DNA from: Knoellia remsis | GTDB taxonomy: Bacteria > Actinomycetota > Actinomycetes > Actinomycetales > Dermatophilaceae | Length of the DNA: 64,000 nucleotides | Assembly: GCF_003002895.1 (NCBI RefSeq) | Contig: NZ_PVTI01000001.1 | Coordinates: forward strand, 186,001 to 250,000 | Reading direction: 5' to 3' | In this document: piece after piece, positions 1-9,948 of the stretch | How the letters are laid out: each line of letters begins with the position of its first letter | Numbering within the stretch: the stretch's first letter is position 1 | Translations under genes and position numbers: made by a program | Notes under the pieces: generated by a model | The model's input: the letters and a program-made list of their open reading frames with translations, nothing else | Told to the model about the DNA's origin: nothing | The model's database searches: none

Positions 1-186
1 CATCGCCTGTGCCGCAAGGCGACCCGCGACCCGCATCAGCTCGATCGTCTCGGCGTCCTTGACCTCCGGGGAGAGGTTCTTGTCCGGTGCGGCCTTGTCG
101 ACGTACTCCGGTCGCTCGATCGAGGAGGGGACGTCGCGGCGAGGGGACACCTCGCCCGGTGCGACACTTCCGTAGGTCAGCGGCAT
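1..186 (-). CDS. map: Methionine aminopeptidase, type I (N-terminal part, cut by window edge)
   Basis: Removes the initiator methionine from nascent proteins in the cytoplasm. Only the first 62 codons are visible, starting at the ATG at 184-186 and running off the left edge. They show the long N-terminal segment usual in actinobacterial MetAP, with the proline/arginine-rich stretch SPRRDVPSSIERPEY before the line AETIELMRVAGRLAAQAM, which opens the catalytic domain. The metal-binding residues lie outside the window, so activity cannot be checked. The next gene is divergent, about 50 bases away. The start codon overlaps a CGGCATAC octamer. The family call rests on recognition of this N-terminal pattern and on the usual map/panB neighbourhood. 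Confidence 0.85.
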   Translation of the reverse strand, partial: MPLTYGSVAPGEVSPRRDVPSSIERPEYVDKAAPDKNLSPEVKDAETIELMRVAGRLAAQAM

Positions 187-235
187 ACGGTGGAGTCTAG
201 GCAGAGTGCCGCACAGCGACCCCCAGGAGGATGAC

Positions 236-445
236 GTGGCGTACTGGTACAACATCGCGACCAAGCAGGTCGAGACCGACGAGAACCGCAGCCGCAACGA
301 CGACGTCATGGGCCCCTACGAGACCGAGGACGAGGCCCGCAACGCGCTCGCCACGGCCCGCGAGAACACCGAGGACTGGGACGCGGAGGACCGCGAGTGG
401 GAGGACCGGAACGCCACCTGGGACGACTCCGACCTCGAGGACTGA
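236..445 (+). CDS. Small conserved acidic protein (SPOR-like/hypothetical, 69 aa)
   Basis: An in-frame GTG at 206 would give 79 residues, but the GTG at 236 is preceded by AGGAGG at 225-230 with a five-base spacer, so I start there: VAYWYNIATKQVETDENRSR and onward. The protein is short and rich in Asp, Glu, Trp and Arg, with a helical C-terminal half (EDEARNALATARENTEDWD). Similar small proteins are found beside map and panB in many actinobacteria and are often labelled SPOR-domain or hypothetical. No catalytic motif, signal peptide or membrane segment is visible. It ends 15 bases before a perfect 44-base palindrome that probably serves as its terminator. Function unknown. Confidence 0.8.
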   Translation: MAYWYNIATKQVETDENRSRNDDVMGPYETEDEARNALATARENTEDWDAEDREWEDRNATWDDSDLED

Positions 446-460
446 GCCCCGAACGACACA

Positions 461-504
461 GGTGAGGCGGTATGCCGGGTGCGCACCCGGCATACCGCCT
501 CACC
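461..504. terminator. Perfect 44-bp palindrome between convergent genes, carrying an inverted octamer pair
   Basis: Bases 461-482 are the exact reverse complement of 483-504, with no mismatch. The hairpin lies between the small protein gene (+) and panB (-), whose stop codons face each other, so it can end transcription from both sides. Each arm contains the window-wide motif GTATGCC/GGCATAC. There is no T-run, as is common for high-G+C actinobacterial terminators. Confidence 0.75.
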
Positions 505-516
505 GTGCGTGTGGGC

Positions 517-1386
517 TCACTCCTCGAAGCTGTGCTCCGCTGCCGGGAACGCCCCCGAGCGGACCTCCGCGGCGTACTCCGCCGCCGCGCGGCCGAGCTC
601 GGCGCGCATGTCGAGGTACTTCTTGACGAAGCGCGGCATCCGGCCGCCGCGCAGGCCGGCCATGTCCTGCCAGACGAGGACCTGGGCGTCGCAGTCCGGC
701 CCGGCGCCGATGCCGACCGTCGGGATGCGCAGCTCCTCGGTGACCCGCTTCGCCAGCGGGGCGGGGACCATCTCCATGACGATGGCGAAACAGCCCGCTT
801 CCTGCAGCGCGAGAGCGTCCTCGAGGAGGGCGTCGGCGCCGGAGCCGCGGCCCTGGACGCGGTAGCCGCCGAGGACGTGCTCGCTCTGCGGGGTGAAGCC
901 GATGTGCCCCATGACGGGGATTCCGGCGCGCACGAGCAGCTCGACCTCGGGGACCATCGCCTTGCCGCCCTCGAGCTTGACGGCGTGGGCGAGGCCCTCC
1001 TTCATGAACCGCGTCGCCGTGGCGAGGGCTTGCTGCGGGCTGGCCTGGTAGGAGCCGAACGGGAGGTCCGCGACGACCATGGCGTGCTTTGCGGCCGACG
1101 TCACGGCCCGGCACAGCGGCACGAGGTGGTCGACGGTGACCGGCACGGTCGTCTCGAAGCCGTAGACGTTGTTGCCGGCCGAGTCGCCGACGAGCAGGCA
1201 TGGGATGCCGGCCTCGTCGAAGATCTCCGCGGCGTACATGTCGTAGGCCGTGAGCATCGCCCACTTCTCGCCGGTCTCCTTCATCTTCTGCAGGTGGGGG
1301 ACGCGGATCCGCTTCTGCGGCGCGGCCTGGGCGCCCGTGCCGTAGGGGTTCGTCGTCTCGGCCGGAGGGGTGGGCTGCTCGCTCAT
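517..1386 (-). CDS. panB: 3-methyl-2-oxobutanoate hydroxymethyltransferase (ketopantoate synthesis)
   Basis: Transfers a hydroxymethyl group from methylene-tetrahydrofolate to alpha-ketoisovalerate, the first step of pantothenate and CoA synthesis. The 289-residue protein has the expected order: [16 protein letters not shown] near the start, the metal/substrate segment [42 protein letters not shown], the catalytic-Glu region [16 protein letters not shown] and [15 protein letters not shown] chose the ATG at 1384-1386 because the longer frame adds 35 residues (to 1491) with no family resemblance. About 20 extra N-terminal residues before the core are common in actinobacterial PanB. The gene is divergent from the M6 protease and convergent with the small acidic gene. 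No panC or panD is near, so it stands alone here. Confidence 0.96.
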   Translation of the reverse strand: MSEQPTPPAETTNPYGTGAQAAPQKRIRVPHLQKMKETGEKWAMLTAYDMYAAEIFDEAGIPCLLVGDSAGNNVYGFETTVPVTVDHLVPLCRAVTSAAKHAMVVADLPFGSYQASPQQALATATRFMKEGLAHAVKLEGGKAMVPEVELLVRAGIPVMGHIGFTPQSEHVLGGYRVQGRGSGADALLEDALALQEAGCFAIVMEMVPAPLAKRVTEELRIPTVGIGAGPDCDAQVLVWQDMAGLRGGRMPRFVKKYLDMRAELGRAAAEYAAEVRSGAFPAAEHSFEE

Positions 1387-1561
1387 GGGCCCGATCCTGT
1401 CAGAGCGCCCCGCCAAGACGGGCGCGAGCGTGAGCAGCCCCGCACGCAAGGTAAAGGGCAGGTAAAAGAAACCACAGAAACCGTTGTGCAAATGCTGGGA
1501 GGGTGGTCAGACTGCAGGGTGCTGCGGCTACCCCTGCCGCGGCGTCGACACTGGAGGAACC

Positions 1562-3877
1562 GTGACACGACGACACACTCGCGCCCTGGCCATCGCGGCC
1601 GGGGCCGCGCTGGCGGTGAGCCTGGCCCCCATGGGTGCGCAGGCCGCGCCGGACGGTGGCGCCCCCGCCGCCAAGGACTCGACGACGAGCCGACCGGACA
1701 ACCGGCCCGGCCCGAACACGGCCGAGCAGGCCAAGAAGCGGCAGAAGGCCATGGCCCTGCTGCGCAACGGCAAGGCCACCCTGCAGAAGCAGGCCGGCGG
1801 CGGCGCCACGGTCGCCCTCTCCGAGGCGGCCGGTGACGTCGTCGAGTTCCCGCTCGACAAGCAGGACACCGTCTTCACGATTCTCGCGGAGTTCGGCAAC
1901 CAGGGCTCGGGCAAGTACGGCACGACCCCCGGACCGCTGCACAACCAGATCCCGCAGCCGGACCGCACCAAGGACAACTCGACCTACTGGGTGCCGGACT
2001 TCTCCAAGCAGCACTACGAGGAGATGTTCAACGGCGACGGCGACTCCTTCAAGGACTACTACCTCAAGCAGTCCGGTGGTCGCTACACCGCGATCAACAC
2101 GGTGAGCGACTGGGTGACGGTGCCCGGCAACGCCTCGTCCTACGGCGACAACGCCATCGAGGACGCGGGCGGCTCGTGGGCGTTCATCCGCGACGCCGGC
2201 AACGCCTGGTACGACGCCCAGGTCGCGGCCGGCAAGTCGGCCGACGAGATCAAGGCCGAGCTGTCCCAGTTCGACAAGTGGGACCGCAACGACTTCGACA
2301 ACGACGGCGACTTCAACGAGCCCGACGGCTACATCGACCACTTCCAGGCGGTCCACGCTGGTGGTGGCGAGGAGGCCGGCGCGGGTGAGGACGCCATCTG
2401 GTCGCACCGCTGGTTCGTCAACAGCACCGACGCCGGCTCGACGGGCCCGACCGTCGGCGGCGCCGAGAACCTCAACGGTGGCGTGCAGATCGGCGACTCC
2501 GGCATCTGGATCGGCGACTACACCGTCGAGCCGGAGAACGGCGGCCTCGGCGTCTTCGCCCACGAGTTCGGCCACGACCTCGGTCTGCCGGACTACTACG
2601 ACACCGCCGGTGGCGAGAACGGCACGGCCTTCTGGACGCTCATGTCGTCCGGCTCGTGGCTGAGCCGCGGCGCCGCCGCGAACGAGGGCATCGGCACCGT
2701 CCCCGGTGGGCTCGGCCCGGAGGAGAAGAACTACCTCGGCTGGCTCGACTACACCGAGGTCAACCCCGGCGACAGCGGCACCTACAAGCTCGGGCCGTCG
2801 CAGAACACCTACACGGACGCCGACCAGGCGCTCAAGGTCAACCTGCCCGACTCCTCCCGCACCGAGAACTACGTCACGCCCAAGGCGGGGACGTACTCGT
2901 GGTGGTCCGGTCGCGGCGACGACCTCAGCAACACGCTGACCCGTGCCCTCACCGTGCCCGCGGGCCAGTCGGTCACGGTGACGGCCGACATCTGGTACGA
3001 CATCGAGGAGAACTACGACTACCTCTACGCCGAGTACTCCACCGACGGTGGTGCGCGCTGGACCCAGGTCGGCCGTCCGCTGACCGGCACGGCCGCCAAG
3101 TGGGCGGGCAAGCGCTGGTCGTTCAAGCCCGGTGCCGAGAACGTCCTCTTCCGGTTCCGCTACGCCACCGACGGCGGCGTCAACCAGGCGGGTGCGTTCC
3201 TCGACAACATCGTCATCAAGGTGGGTCAGAGCATCGTCCTCACCGACGGTGCCGAGCAGGGCGCCAACGGCTGGACCGTCGACGGCTGGAAGGCCTCGAC
3301 GGGCTCCGAGACGACGACCGCGTCGCGGTACTACCTCATCGAGAACCGGCAGTACGTCGGCTACGACGCGACCCTCCAGGTCGGGCCGTACAACTTCAGC
3401 GAGGCCATCACGCGTCCGGACTGGGTGGAGTTCTTCCCCTTCCAGAACGGCATGCTCGTCTGGCTCGTCGACCAGGGCTACACGAACAACAACGTGAGCC
3501 AGCACCCCGGTGCCGGCTACGCCCTGCCCGTCGACGCGCGGCCGAACTCGCTGACCTACCCCGACGGCAGCAGCCCGTCGAACCGGCGTGAGCCGTTCGA
3601 CGCGACGTTCGGTCTCGAGACGGTCGACAAGGTCTGCCTGCACAAGCAGGTCGCGAGCAAGGTCAAGGGCAAGACGGTGGTCAACGCCCTCGAGGCGTGC
3701 AACTCCGAGGCCGACCGCAAGCCCATGCCGACGTTCGACGACACCGACCCGAACGCCTACTACTCGAGCGCTGCCCCGCAGAACTCGGTGAAGGTGGCCG
3801 GAGCCGGCGTCAAGGCGACGGTGACCGAGGACGTCGGCGGCTTCCTCACGGTCAACGTGACGAACCCCGCCAAGTGA
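1562..3877 (+). CDS. Secreted M6 family metalloprotease (immune inhibitor A-like)
   Basis: A secreted zinc endopeptidase of 771 residues. The GTG start at 1562 follows GGAGG (1553-1557) and gives a typical signal peptide: VTRRHTR, a hydrophobic core (ALAIAAGAALAVSLAP), then the likely cleavage site AQA-AP. A lysine-rich propeptide-like region (about 30-100) follows. The catalytic motif HEFGHDLGLPDYYD at residues 334-347 fits the HExxHxxGxxD metzincin-like signature of peptidase family M6. The C-terminal half is rich in Trp, Tyr, Asp and Gly and has beta-sandwich-like segments, as in InhA. The length fits the family (about 750-800). It is single, behind a 175-base upstream region with only weak promoter candidates, and is followed by a strong terminator. 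Physiological substrate unknown; nutrient scavenging is my guess. Confidence 0.92.
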   Translation: MTRRHTRALAIAAGAALAVSLAPMGAQAAPDGGAPAAKDSTTSRPDNRPGPNTAEQAKKRQKAMALLRNGKATLQKQAGGGATVALSEAAGDVVEFPLDKQDTVFTILAEFGNQGSGKYGTTPGPLHNQIPQPDRTKDNSTYWVPDFSKQHYEEMFNGDGDSFKDYYLKQSGGRYTAINTVSDWVTVPGNASSYGDNAIEDAGGSWAFIRDAGNAWYDAQVAAGKSADEIKAELSQFDKWDRNDFDNDGDFNEPDGYIDHFQAVHAGGGEEAGAGEDAIWSHRWFVNSTDAGSTGPTVGGAENLNGGVQIGDSGIWIGDYTVEPENGGLGVFAHEFGHDLGLPDYYDTAGGENGTAFWTLMSSGSWLSRGAAANEGIGTVPGGLGPEEKNYLGWLDYTEVNPGDSGTYKLGPSQNTYTDADQALKVNLPDSSRTENYVTPKAGTYSWWSGRGDDLSNTLTRALTVPAGQSVTVTADIWYDIEENYDYLYAEYSTDGGARWTQVGRPLTGTAAKWAGKRWSFKPGAENVLFRFRYATDGGVNQAGAFLDNIVIKVGQSIVLTDGAEQGANGWTVDGWKASTGSETTTASRYYLIENRQYVGYDATLQVGPYNFSEAITRPDWVEFFPFQNGMLVWLVDQGYTNNNVSQHPGAGYALPVDARPNSLTYPDGSSPSNRREPFDATFGLETVDKVCLHKQVASKVKGKTVVNALEACNSEADRKPMPTFDDTDPNAYYSSAAPQNSVKVAGAGVKATVTEDVGGFLTVNVTNPAK

Positions 3878-3912
3878 GGCACTCACGACAGTGACGTGAC
3901 TCGCGTCAGGTG

Positions 3913-3954
3913 AGCGGACGGCATACGGACGATCGTTTCCGTATGCCGTCCGCT
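3913..3954 (+). terminator. Terminator hairpin after the M6 protease gene, built from an inverted octamer pair
   Basis: A 17-bp perfect stem (3913-3929 with 3938-3954) closes an 8-base loop, CGATCGTT, 35 bases after the protease stop codon. Each arm holds CGGCATACGG or its complement, so the hairpin is made of the window-wide octamer in inverted pairs. This is the second terminator here with that design (the other is 461-504). Confidence 0.8.
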
Positions 3955-4060
3955 TCCGTGTGCGGCCCCGTCGCCCGGCGATGTGTCACCAGCGAGGGCC
4001 GCCGGGTGACGTCGCGAGACGGGTTGCACGTCCGAGCGAGAGGTACGGCAGGATCGGGCC

Positions 4061-5398
4061 ATGGATCGACAGCAGGAGTTCGTGCTCCGCACCATCGAGG
4101 AACGTGACATCCGGTTCGTGCGGCTGTGGTTCACCGACGTCCTCGGGGCGCTCAAGTCCGTCGCCGTCGCGCCGGCCGAGCTCGAGGGCGCGTTCGCCGA
4201 GGGCATCGGCTTCGACGGCTCGGTGATCGAGGGCTTCGCGCGCGTCTACGAGGCGGACATGCTCGCCAAGCCCGACCCGTCGACGTTTCAGGTGCTGCCG
4301 TGGCGCGGTGACAACCCGGGCACCGCGCGGATGTTCTGCGACATCTCGCTGCCCGACGGCTCGCCGAGCATGGCCGACCCGCGGCACGTGCTGCAGCGCA
4401 CGCTCGCCAAGGCGGCCGACCAGGGCTTCACCTTCTACACCCACCCCGAGATCGAGTTCTTCCTCTTCGAGAAGGGCTTCCGGCCGGGGGAGACGCCGAC
4501 GCCGATCGACCAGGCCGGCTACTTCGACCATGTCCCGCACGGCACTGCACAGGACTTCCGTCGTGCCGCGATCACCATGCTCGAGTCGATGGGCATCAGC
4601 GTCGAGTTCAGCCACCACGAGGGAGCGCCGGGCCAGAACGAGATCGACCTGCGCTACGCCGACGCCCTCTCGACGGCGGACAACATCATGACGTTCCGCA
4701 CCGTCATCAAGGAGGTGGCGCTCGAGCAGGGCATCTACGCCTCCTTCATGCCGAAGCCGCTCGCCGACCACCCCGGGTCCGGCATGCACACGCACATGTC
4801 GCTCTTCGACGGCGACAGCAACGCGTTCTACGAGGCGGGCGCGCCCTACCAGCTGAGCAGGACGGGGCGGCAGTTCATCGCCGGCCTGCTGCACCACGGC
4901 GCCGAGATCACCGCCGTGACGAACCAGTGGGTCAACAGCTACAAGCGGCTCTGGGGCGGCGGCGAGGCGCCGGCTCACCTCACGTGGGGGCACAACAACC
5001 GCTCCGCCATGGTGCGGGTGCCGATGTACAAGCCGAGCAAGGGGCAGAGCAGCCGGGTCGAGGTCCGCTCCATCGACAGCGCGTGCAACCCCTACCTCGC
5101 CTTCGCCGTCCTCCTCGCCGCCGGCCTCAAGGGCATCGAGGAGGGCTACGAGCTCGCGCCGGAGACCGAGGACGACGTGTGGGGCCTCACCGACTCCGAG
5201 CGCAAGGCGATGGGCATCAAGCCGCTGCCGGCCTCGCTCAGCGAGGCGATCGAGGTCATGGAGGAGTCCGAGCTGGTCGCCGAAACCCTGGGCGAGCACA
5301 CCTTCGACTTCTTCCTGCGCAACAAGCGGCAGGAGTGGGCGGACTACCGCGGCCAGGTCACCGCCTTCGAGCTCGAGCGCTACTTCCCGCGGCTGTGA
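4061..5398 (+). CDS. glnA2: Glutamine synthetase, GlnA2 type (short type I)
   Basis: ATP-dependent ligase of glutamate and ammonia, or a relative acting on other amines. At 445 residues it is shorter than the main GlnA (about 470-480). Visible landmarks are the N-terminal beta-grasp strand ending in FDGSVIEGF (residues 51-59), the catalytic-core segment THPEIEFFLFEKGF with the metal-binding glutamates, GMHTHMSLFDGD, and the ATP-site region PMYKPSKGQSSRVEVRSID. The adenylylation loop that carries Tyr in GlnA (NLYDL in E. coli) reads DDVWGL here, with Trp at about 374, so this enzyme should not be a GlnE target. The order glnA2-glnE matches Mycobacterium and Streptomyces. The start ATG at 4061 has only a weak ribosome site (GAGAGG). 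Confidence 0.92.
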   Translation: MDRQQEFVLRTIEERDIRFVRLWFTDVLGALKSVAVAPAELEGAFAEGIGFDGSVIEGFARVYEADMLAKPDPSTFQVLPWRGDNPGTARMFCDISLPDGSPSMADPRHVLQRTLAKAADQGFTFYTHPEIEFFLFEKGFRPGETPTPIDQAGYFDHVPHGTAQDFRRAAITMLESMGISVEFSHHEGAPGQNEIDLRYADALSTADNIMTFRTVIKEVALEQGIYASFMPKPLADHPGSGMHTHMSLFDGDSNAFYEAGAPYQLSRTGRQFIAGLLHHGAEITAVTNQWVNSYKRLWGGGEAPAHLTWGHNNRSAMVRVPMYKPSKGQSSRVEVRSIDSACNPYLAFAVLLAAGLKGIEEGYELAPETEDDVWGLTDSERKAMGIKPLPASLSEAIEVMEESELVAETLGEHTFDFFLRNKRQEWADYRGQVTAFELERYFPRL

Positions 5399-5432
5399 CC
5401 GCCGTGGCGGCCCGTCATCGCGTGGTGCGGCG

Positions 5433-8400
5433 ATGACTGCACGTATGCCGTCCGTGCCGGGCGACCTGACCCGGCTCGGCTTCGCCGACCCGCGCCGCGC
5501 GAGCATCCTCGTCGCCGACCCGGCGCTCGCGCCCCTCGTCCACGACCGGGAGCGCGTCGAGACCGACGGGCTCGCGGTCGGGCTCTCCCGCGTCGCCGAC
5601 CCCGACCAGGCGCTGCTCTCGCTCGTCCGGCTCATGGAGTCGGCGACCCGCGCGGGTGCCGTGGCGGATGTCGACGGCCTCGTCGCGGCGCTGCGCGCGT
5701 CCGGGCGCGACCGCGACCGGTTGCTGTCGGTGCTCGGGGCGTCGACGGCGCTCGGCGACCACCTCGTGGCCCGGCCCGCGCACTGGAAGGCCGTGACCGA
5801 GGCGTTCCCGCTCGAGGTCGAGGAGCGCATCGACCTGCTCACCACCGCGGTCCGCGAACCGGGCGAGGGCACGTCCCCCGAGGACGCGCTGCGCATCGAG
5901 TACCGCCGTCAGCTCCTCGGCATCGCCGCGCTCGACGTCTCCCGTCCCGACCCCCAACAGCGGCTGCCCGAGACGGCGTCCGCGCTCGCGGACCTCGCCG
6001 AGGCCGCGCTCGAGGCCGCGCTCGTCGTGGCCCGGGCCCAGGTCGGCGCGGCCGCCGACTCGTGCCGCCTCGCCGTCATCGGCATGGGCAAGACCGGCGG
6101 ACGCGAGCTCAACTACATCAGCGACGTCGACGTCATCTTCGTCGCCGAGCCCGCCGAGGAGGGTGGCGACGAGGACGCGGCGATCGCTGCCGCCACCGAC
6201 CTCGCGACCCGGCTCATCCGGATCTGCTCCAGCTCGACGGCGGCCGGCTCGCTGTGGCAGGTCGACCCGGCGCTGCGTCCCGAGGGCAAGAACGGCCCGC
6301 TCGTGCGCACCCTCGAGTCGCACCTGTCGTACTACGAGCGATGGGCCAAGACGTGGGAGTTCCAGGCCCTGCTCAAGGCGCGACCCGTCGCGGGGGACCG
6401 TGCCCTCGGGCGGGCCTACGTCGACGCCGTCGCCCCGCTGGTCTGGTCCGCGGCGTCCCGCGAGAACTTCGTCGAGGACGTCCAGGCGATGCGCCGGCGC
6501 GTCGAGGACCACGTGCCCGCGGCCGAGGCGGACCGCCAGCTCAAGCTCGGCCGCGGTGGGCTGCGCGATATCGAGTTCAGCGTCCAGCTGCTCCAGCTCG
6601 TCCACGGCCGCGCCGACTCCTCGCTGCGCTCCGGCACGACCCTCACGGCACTCGGCGCGCTCGCCCGGGGCGGCTACGTCGGGCGAGAGGAGGCGCAGAC
6701 CCTCGCCACGGCATACCGGCTCCTGCGCACCCTCGAGCACCGCATCCAGCTGCACCGGCTGCGCCGCACCCACCTCATGCCGACCTCCGAGTCGGACCTG
6801 CGCTGCCTCGGGCGAGCCCTCGGCCACACCCGTGATGCAGGGGAGGCCGTGGTCGCGCAGTGGCGCACGGCGGCCCGCGAGGTGCGGCGGCTGCACGAGC
6901 GGATCTTCTACCGGCCGCTGCTCTCCGCGGTCGCCCGGCTCGGCCCCGACGAGGTGCGGCTCACGCCCGAGGCGGCGCGAGAACGGTTGGCAGCACTGGG
7001 ATTCCGCGACCCCAAGGGCGCGCTGCGACACCTCGAGGCACTCACCGACGGCGTGAGCCGGCGGGCTGCGATCCAGCGCCAGCTGCTGCCGGTCATGCTC
7101 GGCTGGTTCGCCGACGAGGCCGACCCCGACGCGGGGCTGCTCGCGTTCCGGCGGATCAGCGACGAGCTCGGCACGACCCACTGGTACCTCCGCCTCCTGC
7201 GCGACGAGGGCAGTGCCGCCGAGCGGCTCGCGCACACCCTCGGGCGCAGCCGGTATGCCGCGGAGCTGCTCGAGCGCGGACCCGAGTCGGTGCAGTTCCT
7301 CGGGGAGTCCGGCGGGCTGCGCCCGCGCACCCGTGACGAGGTCGAGACCCGGATGCGTGGCGCCGCGAAACGCAAGGACGACCCCGAGCAGGCGGTGCTC
7401 GCCGCCCGCGCCGTGCGTCGCACCGAGCTGTTCCGGATCGCTGTCGCCTCGCTCCTCGGCCAGGTCTCGCTCGACGAGCTCGGGCAGGCGCTCGCCGACG
7501 TCACCGGCGCGCTGCTCGAGGTGACGCTCGAGGTGGTCGTCGCCCGCGTCGAGGAGCAGACCGGCGAGCCGGCGCTCTCCCGGCACCTCGTCGTCGGCAT
7601 GGGCCGGCTCGGGGGCGGCGAGAGCTCGTTCGGCAGCGACGCCGACGTGATGTTCGTCCACGACCCCGTCGAAGGCGCGGACACCCGCGCCGCGCAGGAG
7701 CAGGCGCTGCAGGTCGTCAAGGAGCTCATCCGGCTCCTCGGCCTCGCCGCCCCCGACCCCAAGGTCGAGGTCGACGCCGGGCTGCGGCCCGAGGGCAAGA
7801 ACGGGCCGCTCACCCGTTCCCTCGAGTCGTACCGGTCGTACTACGAGCGGTGGTCGCTCGTCTGGGAGGCGCAGGCCCTGCTGCGCGCGGCGCCGGTCGC
7901 CGGGGACGCGGAGCTGGGGGAGCGCTTCCTCGAGCTCATCGACCCGATCCGCTGGCCCGAGGGCGGCCTCGACGCCGGACAGGTGCGCGAGATCCGCACC
8001 CTCAAGGCGCGCATGGAGTCCGAGCGGCTACCCCGGGGTGCGGACCGCAAGACGCACTTCAAGCTCGGCCACGGCGGCCTGAGCGATGTCGAGTGGTGCG
8101 TCCAGCTCATCCAGCTCGAGCACGCGCACGAGGTCGAGGGCCTGCGGACGACGTCGACGCGGGCTGCGCTCGCGGCCGCCCAGGCGGCGGGTCTCATCGC
8201 GGCCGAGGATGCCGCGGCGCTGGGGGAGGCGTGGCGGCTCGCGTCGGAGATGCGCAATGCCGGGCTGCTCTCGCGGGGGCGTCCCGTGGACTCGGTGCCG
8301 TCGGACCTGCGCGACGCCGACGCGATGGCGCGGATCATGGGCCTGCCGCCGCAGTCGGGCCAGGAGCTCGCCAACCGTTACCGCCGGGTCGCCCGCCGCG

Positions 8401-8438
8401 CGCGCCACGCCGCCGAGCACGTCTTCTACGACTCCTGA
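5433..8438 (+). CDS. glnE: Bifunctional glutamine synthetase adenylyltransferase/adenylyl-removing enzyme
   Basis: Adds or removes AMP on the regulatory tyrosine of GlnA in response to nitrogen status. The 1001-residue protein has two nucleotidyltransferase domains, each opened by the family motif: [18 protein letters not shown] near residue 217 and [18 protein letters not shown] near 720. Both keep the SDxD metal ligands. Each is followed by a helical repeat segment with the matching lines [24 protein letters not shown] and [24 protein letters not shown] (split here only by their difference), showing the internal duplication. The ATG at 5433 has no clear ribosome site; a second ATG at 5445 lies inside a GTATGCCG octamer. 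It lies 34 bases after glnA2, whose product lacks the target tyrosine, so the substrate GlnA must be encoded elsewhere. Confidence 0.95.
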   Translation: MTARMPSVPGDLTRLGFADPRRASILVADPALAPLVHDRERVETDGLAVGLSRVADPDQALLSLVRLMESATRAGAVADVDGLVAALRASGRDRDRLLSVLGASTALGDHLVARPAHWKAVTEAFPLEVEERIDLLTTAVREPGEGTSPEDALRIEYRRQLLGIAALDVSRPDPQQRLPETASALADLAEAALEAALVVARAQVGAAADSCRLAVIGMGKTGGRELNYISDVDVIFVAEPAEEGGDEDAAIAAATDLATRLIRICSSSTAAGSLWQVDPALRPEGKNGPLVRTLESHLSYYERWAKTWEFQALLKARPVAGDRALGRAYVDAVAPLVWSAASRENFVEDVQAMRRRVEDHVPAAEADRQLKLGRGGLRDIEFSVQLLQLVHGRADSSLRSGTTLTALGALARGGYVGREEAQTLATAYRLLRTLEHRIQLHRLRRTHLMPTSESDLRCLGRALGHTRDAGEAVVAQWRTAAREVRRLHERIFYRPLLSAVARLGPDEVRLTPEAARERLAALGFRDPKGALRHLEALTDGVSRRAAIQRQLLPVMLGWFADEADPDAGLLAFRRISDELGTTHWYLRLLRDEGSAAERLAHTLGRSRYAAELLERGPESVQFLGESGGLRPRTRDEVETRMRGAAKRKDDPEQAVLAARAVRRTELFRIAVASLLGQVSLDELGQALADVTGALLEVTLEVVVARVEEQTGEPALSRHLVVGMGRLGGGESSFGSDADVMFVHDPVEGADTRAAQEQALQVVKELIRLLGLAAPDPKVEVDAGLRPEGKNGPLTRSLESYRSYYERWSLVWEAQALLRAAPVAGDAELGERFLELIDPIRWPEGGLDAGQVREIRTLKARMESERLPRGADRKTHFKLGHGGLSDVEWCVQLIQLEHAHEVEGLRTTSTRAALAAAQAAGLIAAEDAAALGEAWRLASEMRNAGLLSRGRPVDSVPSDLRDADAMARIMGLPPQSGQELANRYRRVARRARHAAEHVFYDS

Positions 8439-8471
8439 GCCGGCCGTCGGCGGGCGGGGGTCGTGCACCAC

Positions 8472-8553
8472 ATGGCTCACGAGCTTTACTGGCACTCGCA
8501 AGCCGGATCGGTCCGGCTCACGAACGAGCGGGTGGCTCGCGAGCCGGATTGGG
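8472..8553 (+). repeat. Imperfect 41-nt tandem repeat and hairpins upstream of hisD
   Basis: Two copies in a row (8472-8512 and 8513-8553) share GGCTCACGA at the left and CTCGC(A/G)AGCCGGAT at the right, with a divergent centre. They create two small hairpins: AGCCGGA-TCGG-TCCGGCT at 8501-8518, and the palindrome GGCTCGCGAGCC at 8534-8545. A 48-codon reading frame, GTG at 8463 to TAG at 8607, crosses the region. Its first 11 codons contain four His codons ([11 protein letters not shown]). Since the histidine operon starts at 8620, a histidine-sensing leader is possible. An unrelated duplication is equally possible. Confidence 0.5.
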
Positions 8554-8619
8554 CTGGTCGAACTCCGTGGGCATGGACGGTGGAGAGGGCATCGGACACG
8601 CCGAAATAGACTGGGCGGC

Positions 8620-9948
8620 ATGATCCCCGTCCTCGACCTGCGTGGACGCACGCCCGGCATCCGTGAGCTGCGCGCGACCCTGCCGCGCGCCGAGCTCGAC
8701 GTCGACGCCGCGCTCGAGCAGGTGCGCCCGGTCTGCGACGACGTCGCCGCGCGCGGCGCCGCCGCCGTCCTGGATGCCTCGGAGAGGTTCGACGGCGTCC
8801 GCCCCGAGTCGCTGCGGGTGCCCGCCGACGTCATTGCCGGCGCCCTCGACGGCCTCGACCCCGACGTCCGCACGGCGCTCGAGGAGTCGATCGCCCGCGC
8901 CCGCACCGTCCACGCGGACCAGCGACGCACCGACACGACGACCACCGTGGCCCCCGGCGGAACCGTCACCGAGCGCTGGGTGCCGGTCGACCGCGTCGGT
9001 CTCTACGTCCCCGGCGGCCGCGCCGTCTACCCCAGCAGCGTCGTCATGAACGTCGTCCCGGCCCAGCTGGCCGGAGTCGGCTCGCTCGCCGTCGCGAGCC
9101 CGCCGCAGAAGGACTTCGGCGGCTGGCCGCACCCGACGATCCTCGCCGCCTGCGCGCTCCTCGACGTCGACGAGGTGTGGGCGATGGGCGGTGCGCAGGC
9201 CGTCGCCGCGTTCGCCCACGGCCTCGACGGTGACGCCGACGGGTCACCGGGCCTCGAGCCGGTCAGCCTCGTCACGGGTCCCGGCAACATCTGGGTCGCC
9301 GCCGCGAAGCGGCTCCTCAAGGGCCTCATCGGCATCGACGCCGAGGCGGGACCCACCGAGATCGCCATCCTCGCCGACGCGACCGCGGACCCCGAGCACG
9401 TCGCCGCCGACCTCATCAGCCAGGCCGAGCATGACCCGCTCGCCGCAGCCGTCCTCGTCACCGACAGCGCCGAGCTCGCCGACTCCGTGGCCGCCGCGGT
9501 GGAGCGCCGCGTGGCGCTGACGAAGCACTCCGAGCGGGTCACCGAGTCGCTCAGCGGGCGCCAGTCCGCCGTCGTCCTCGTCGACTCGCTCGACGTCGGG
9601 CTCGACGTCGTCAACACGTATGCCGCCGAGCACCTCGAGATCTACACGGCCGACGCCGCCGTGGTTGCCGCTCGCGTGCGCAACGCCGGCGCCGTCTTCG
9701 TCGGCACGTGGTCGCCGGTGAGCCTCGGCGACTACTGCGCCGGCTCCAACCACGTCCTCCCGACCGGTGGGTGCGCGGTGCACTCGTCCGGGCTCTCAGT
9801 GCAGTCCTTCCTGCGCGGCATCCACGTCGTCGAGTACTCGCAGGACGCACTGCGCGAGGTCGGCGGCCACGTCGTCACCCTCGCCCGCGCCGAGGACCTG
9901 CCCGCGCACGGGGATGCCGTCATCGCGCGACTCCCCGAGCTGGCATGA
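8620..9948 (+). CDS. hisD: Histidinol dehydrogenase
   Basis: Catalyses the last two oxidations of histidine synthesis, L-histidinol to L-histidine, with NAD+ and zinc. The 442-residue protein has all the landmarks: [34 protein letters not shown], the NAD-site line [15 protein letters not shown], the zinc ligands in SQAEHDP, the [14 protein letters not shown] segment and the C-terminal HGDAV histidine. The ATG at 8620 is preceded by GGGCGG. It heads the operon hisD-hisC-hisB-unknown-hisH-priA and shares its stop with the hisC start (ATGA), which implies translational coupling. A repeat/hairpin region with a His-rich frame lies just upstream and may be regulatory. Confidence 0.97.
   Translation: MIPVLDLRGRTPGIRELRATLPRAELDVDAALEQVRPVCDDVAARGAAAVLDASERFDGVRPESLRVPADVIAGALDGLDPDVRTALEESIARARTVHADQRRTDTTTTVAPGGTVTERWVPVDRVGLYVPGGRAVYPSSVVMNVVPAQLAGVGSLAVASPPQKDFGGWPHPTILAACALLDVDEVWAMGGAQAVAAFAHGLDGDADGSPGLEPVSLVTGPGNIWVAAAKRLLKGLIGIDAEAGPTEIAILADATADPEHVAADLISQAEHDPLAAAVLVTDSAELADSVAAAVERRVALTKHSERVTESLSGRQSAVVLVDSLDVGLDVVNTYAAEHLEIYTADAAVVAARVRNAGAVFVGTWSPVSLGDYCAGSNHVLPTGGCAVHSSGLSVQSFLRGIHVVEYSQDALREVGGHVVTLARAEDLPAHGDAVIARLPELA

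Noticed and set aside
1400-3886. An 828-codon open frame antisense to the M6 protease gene
   Set aside because: It is the mirror of strong third-position G/C bias: low-complexity Val/Gly/Arg/Leu sequence with no family resemblance, whereas the + strand frame has a signal peptide and HExxH motif.
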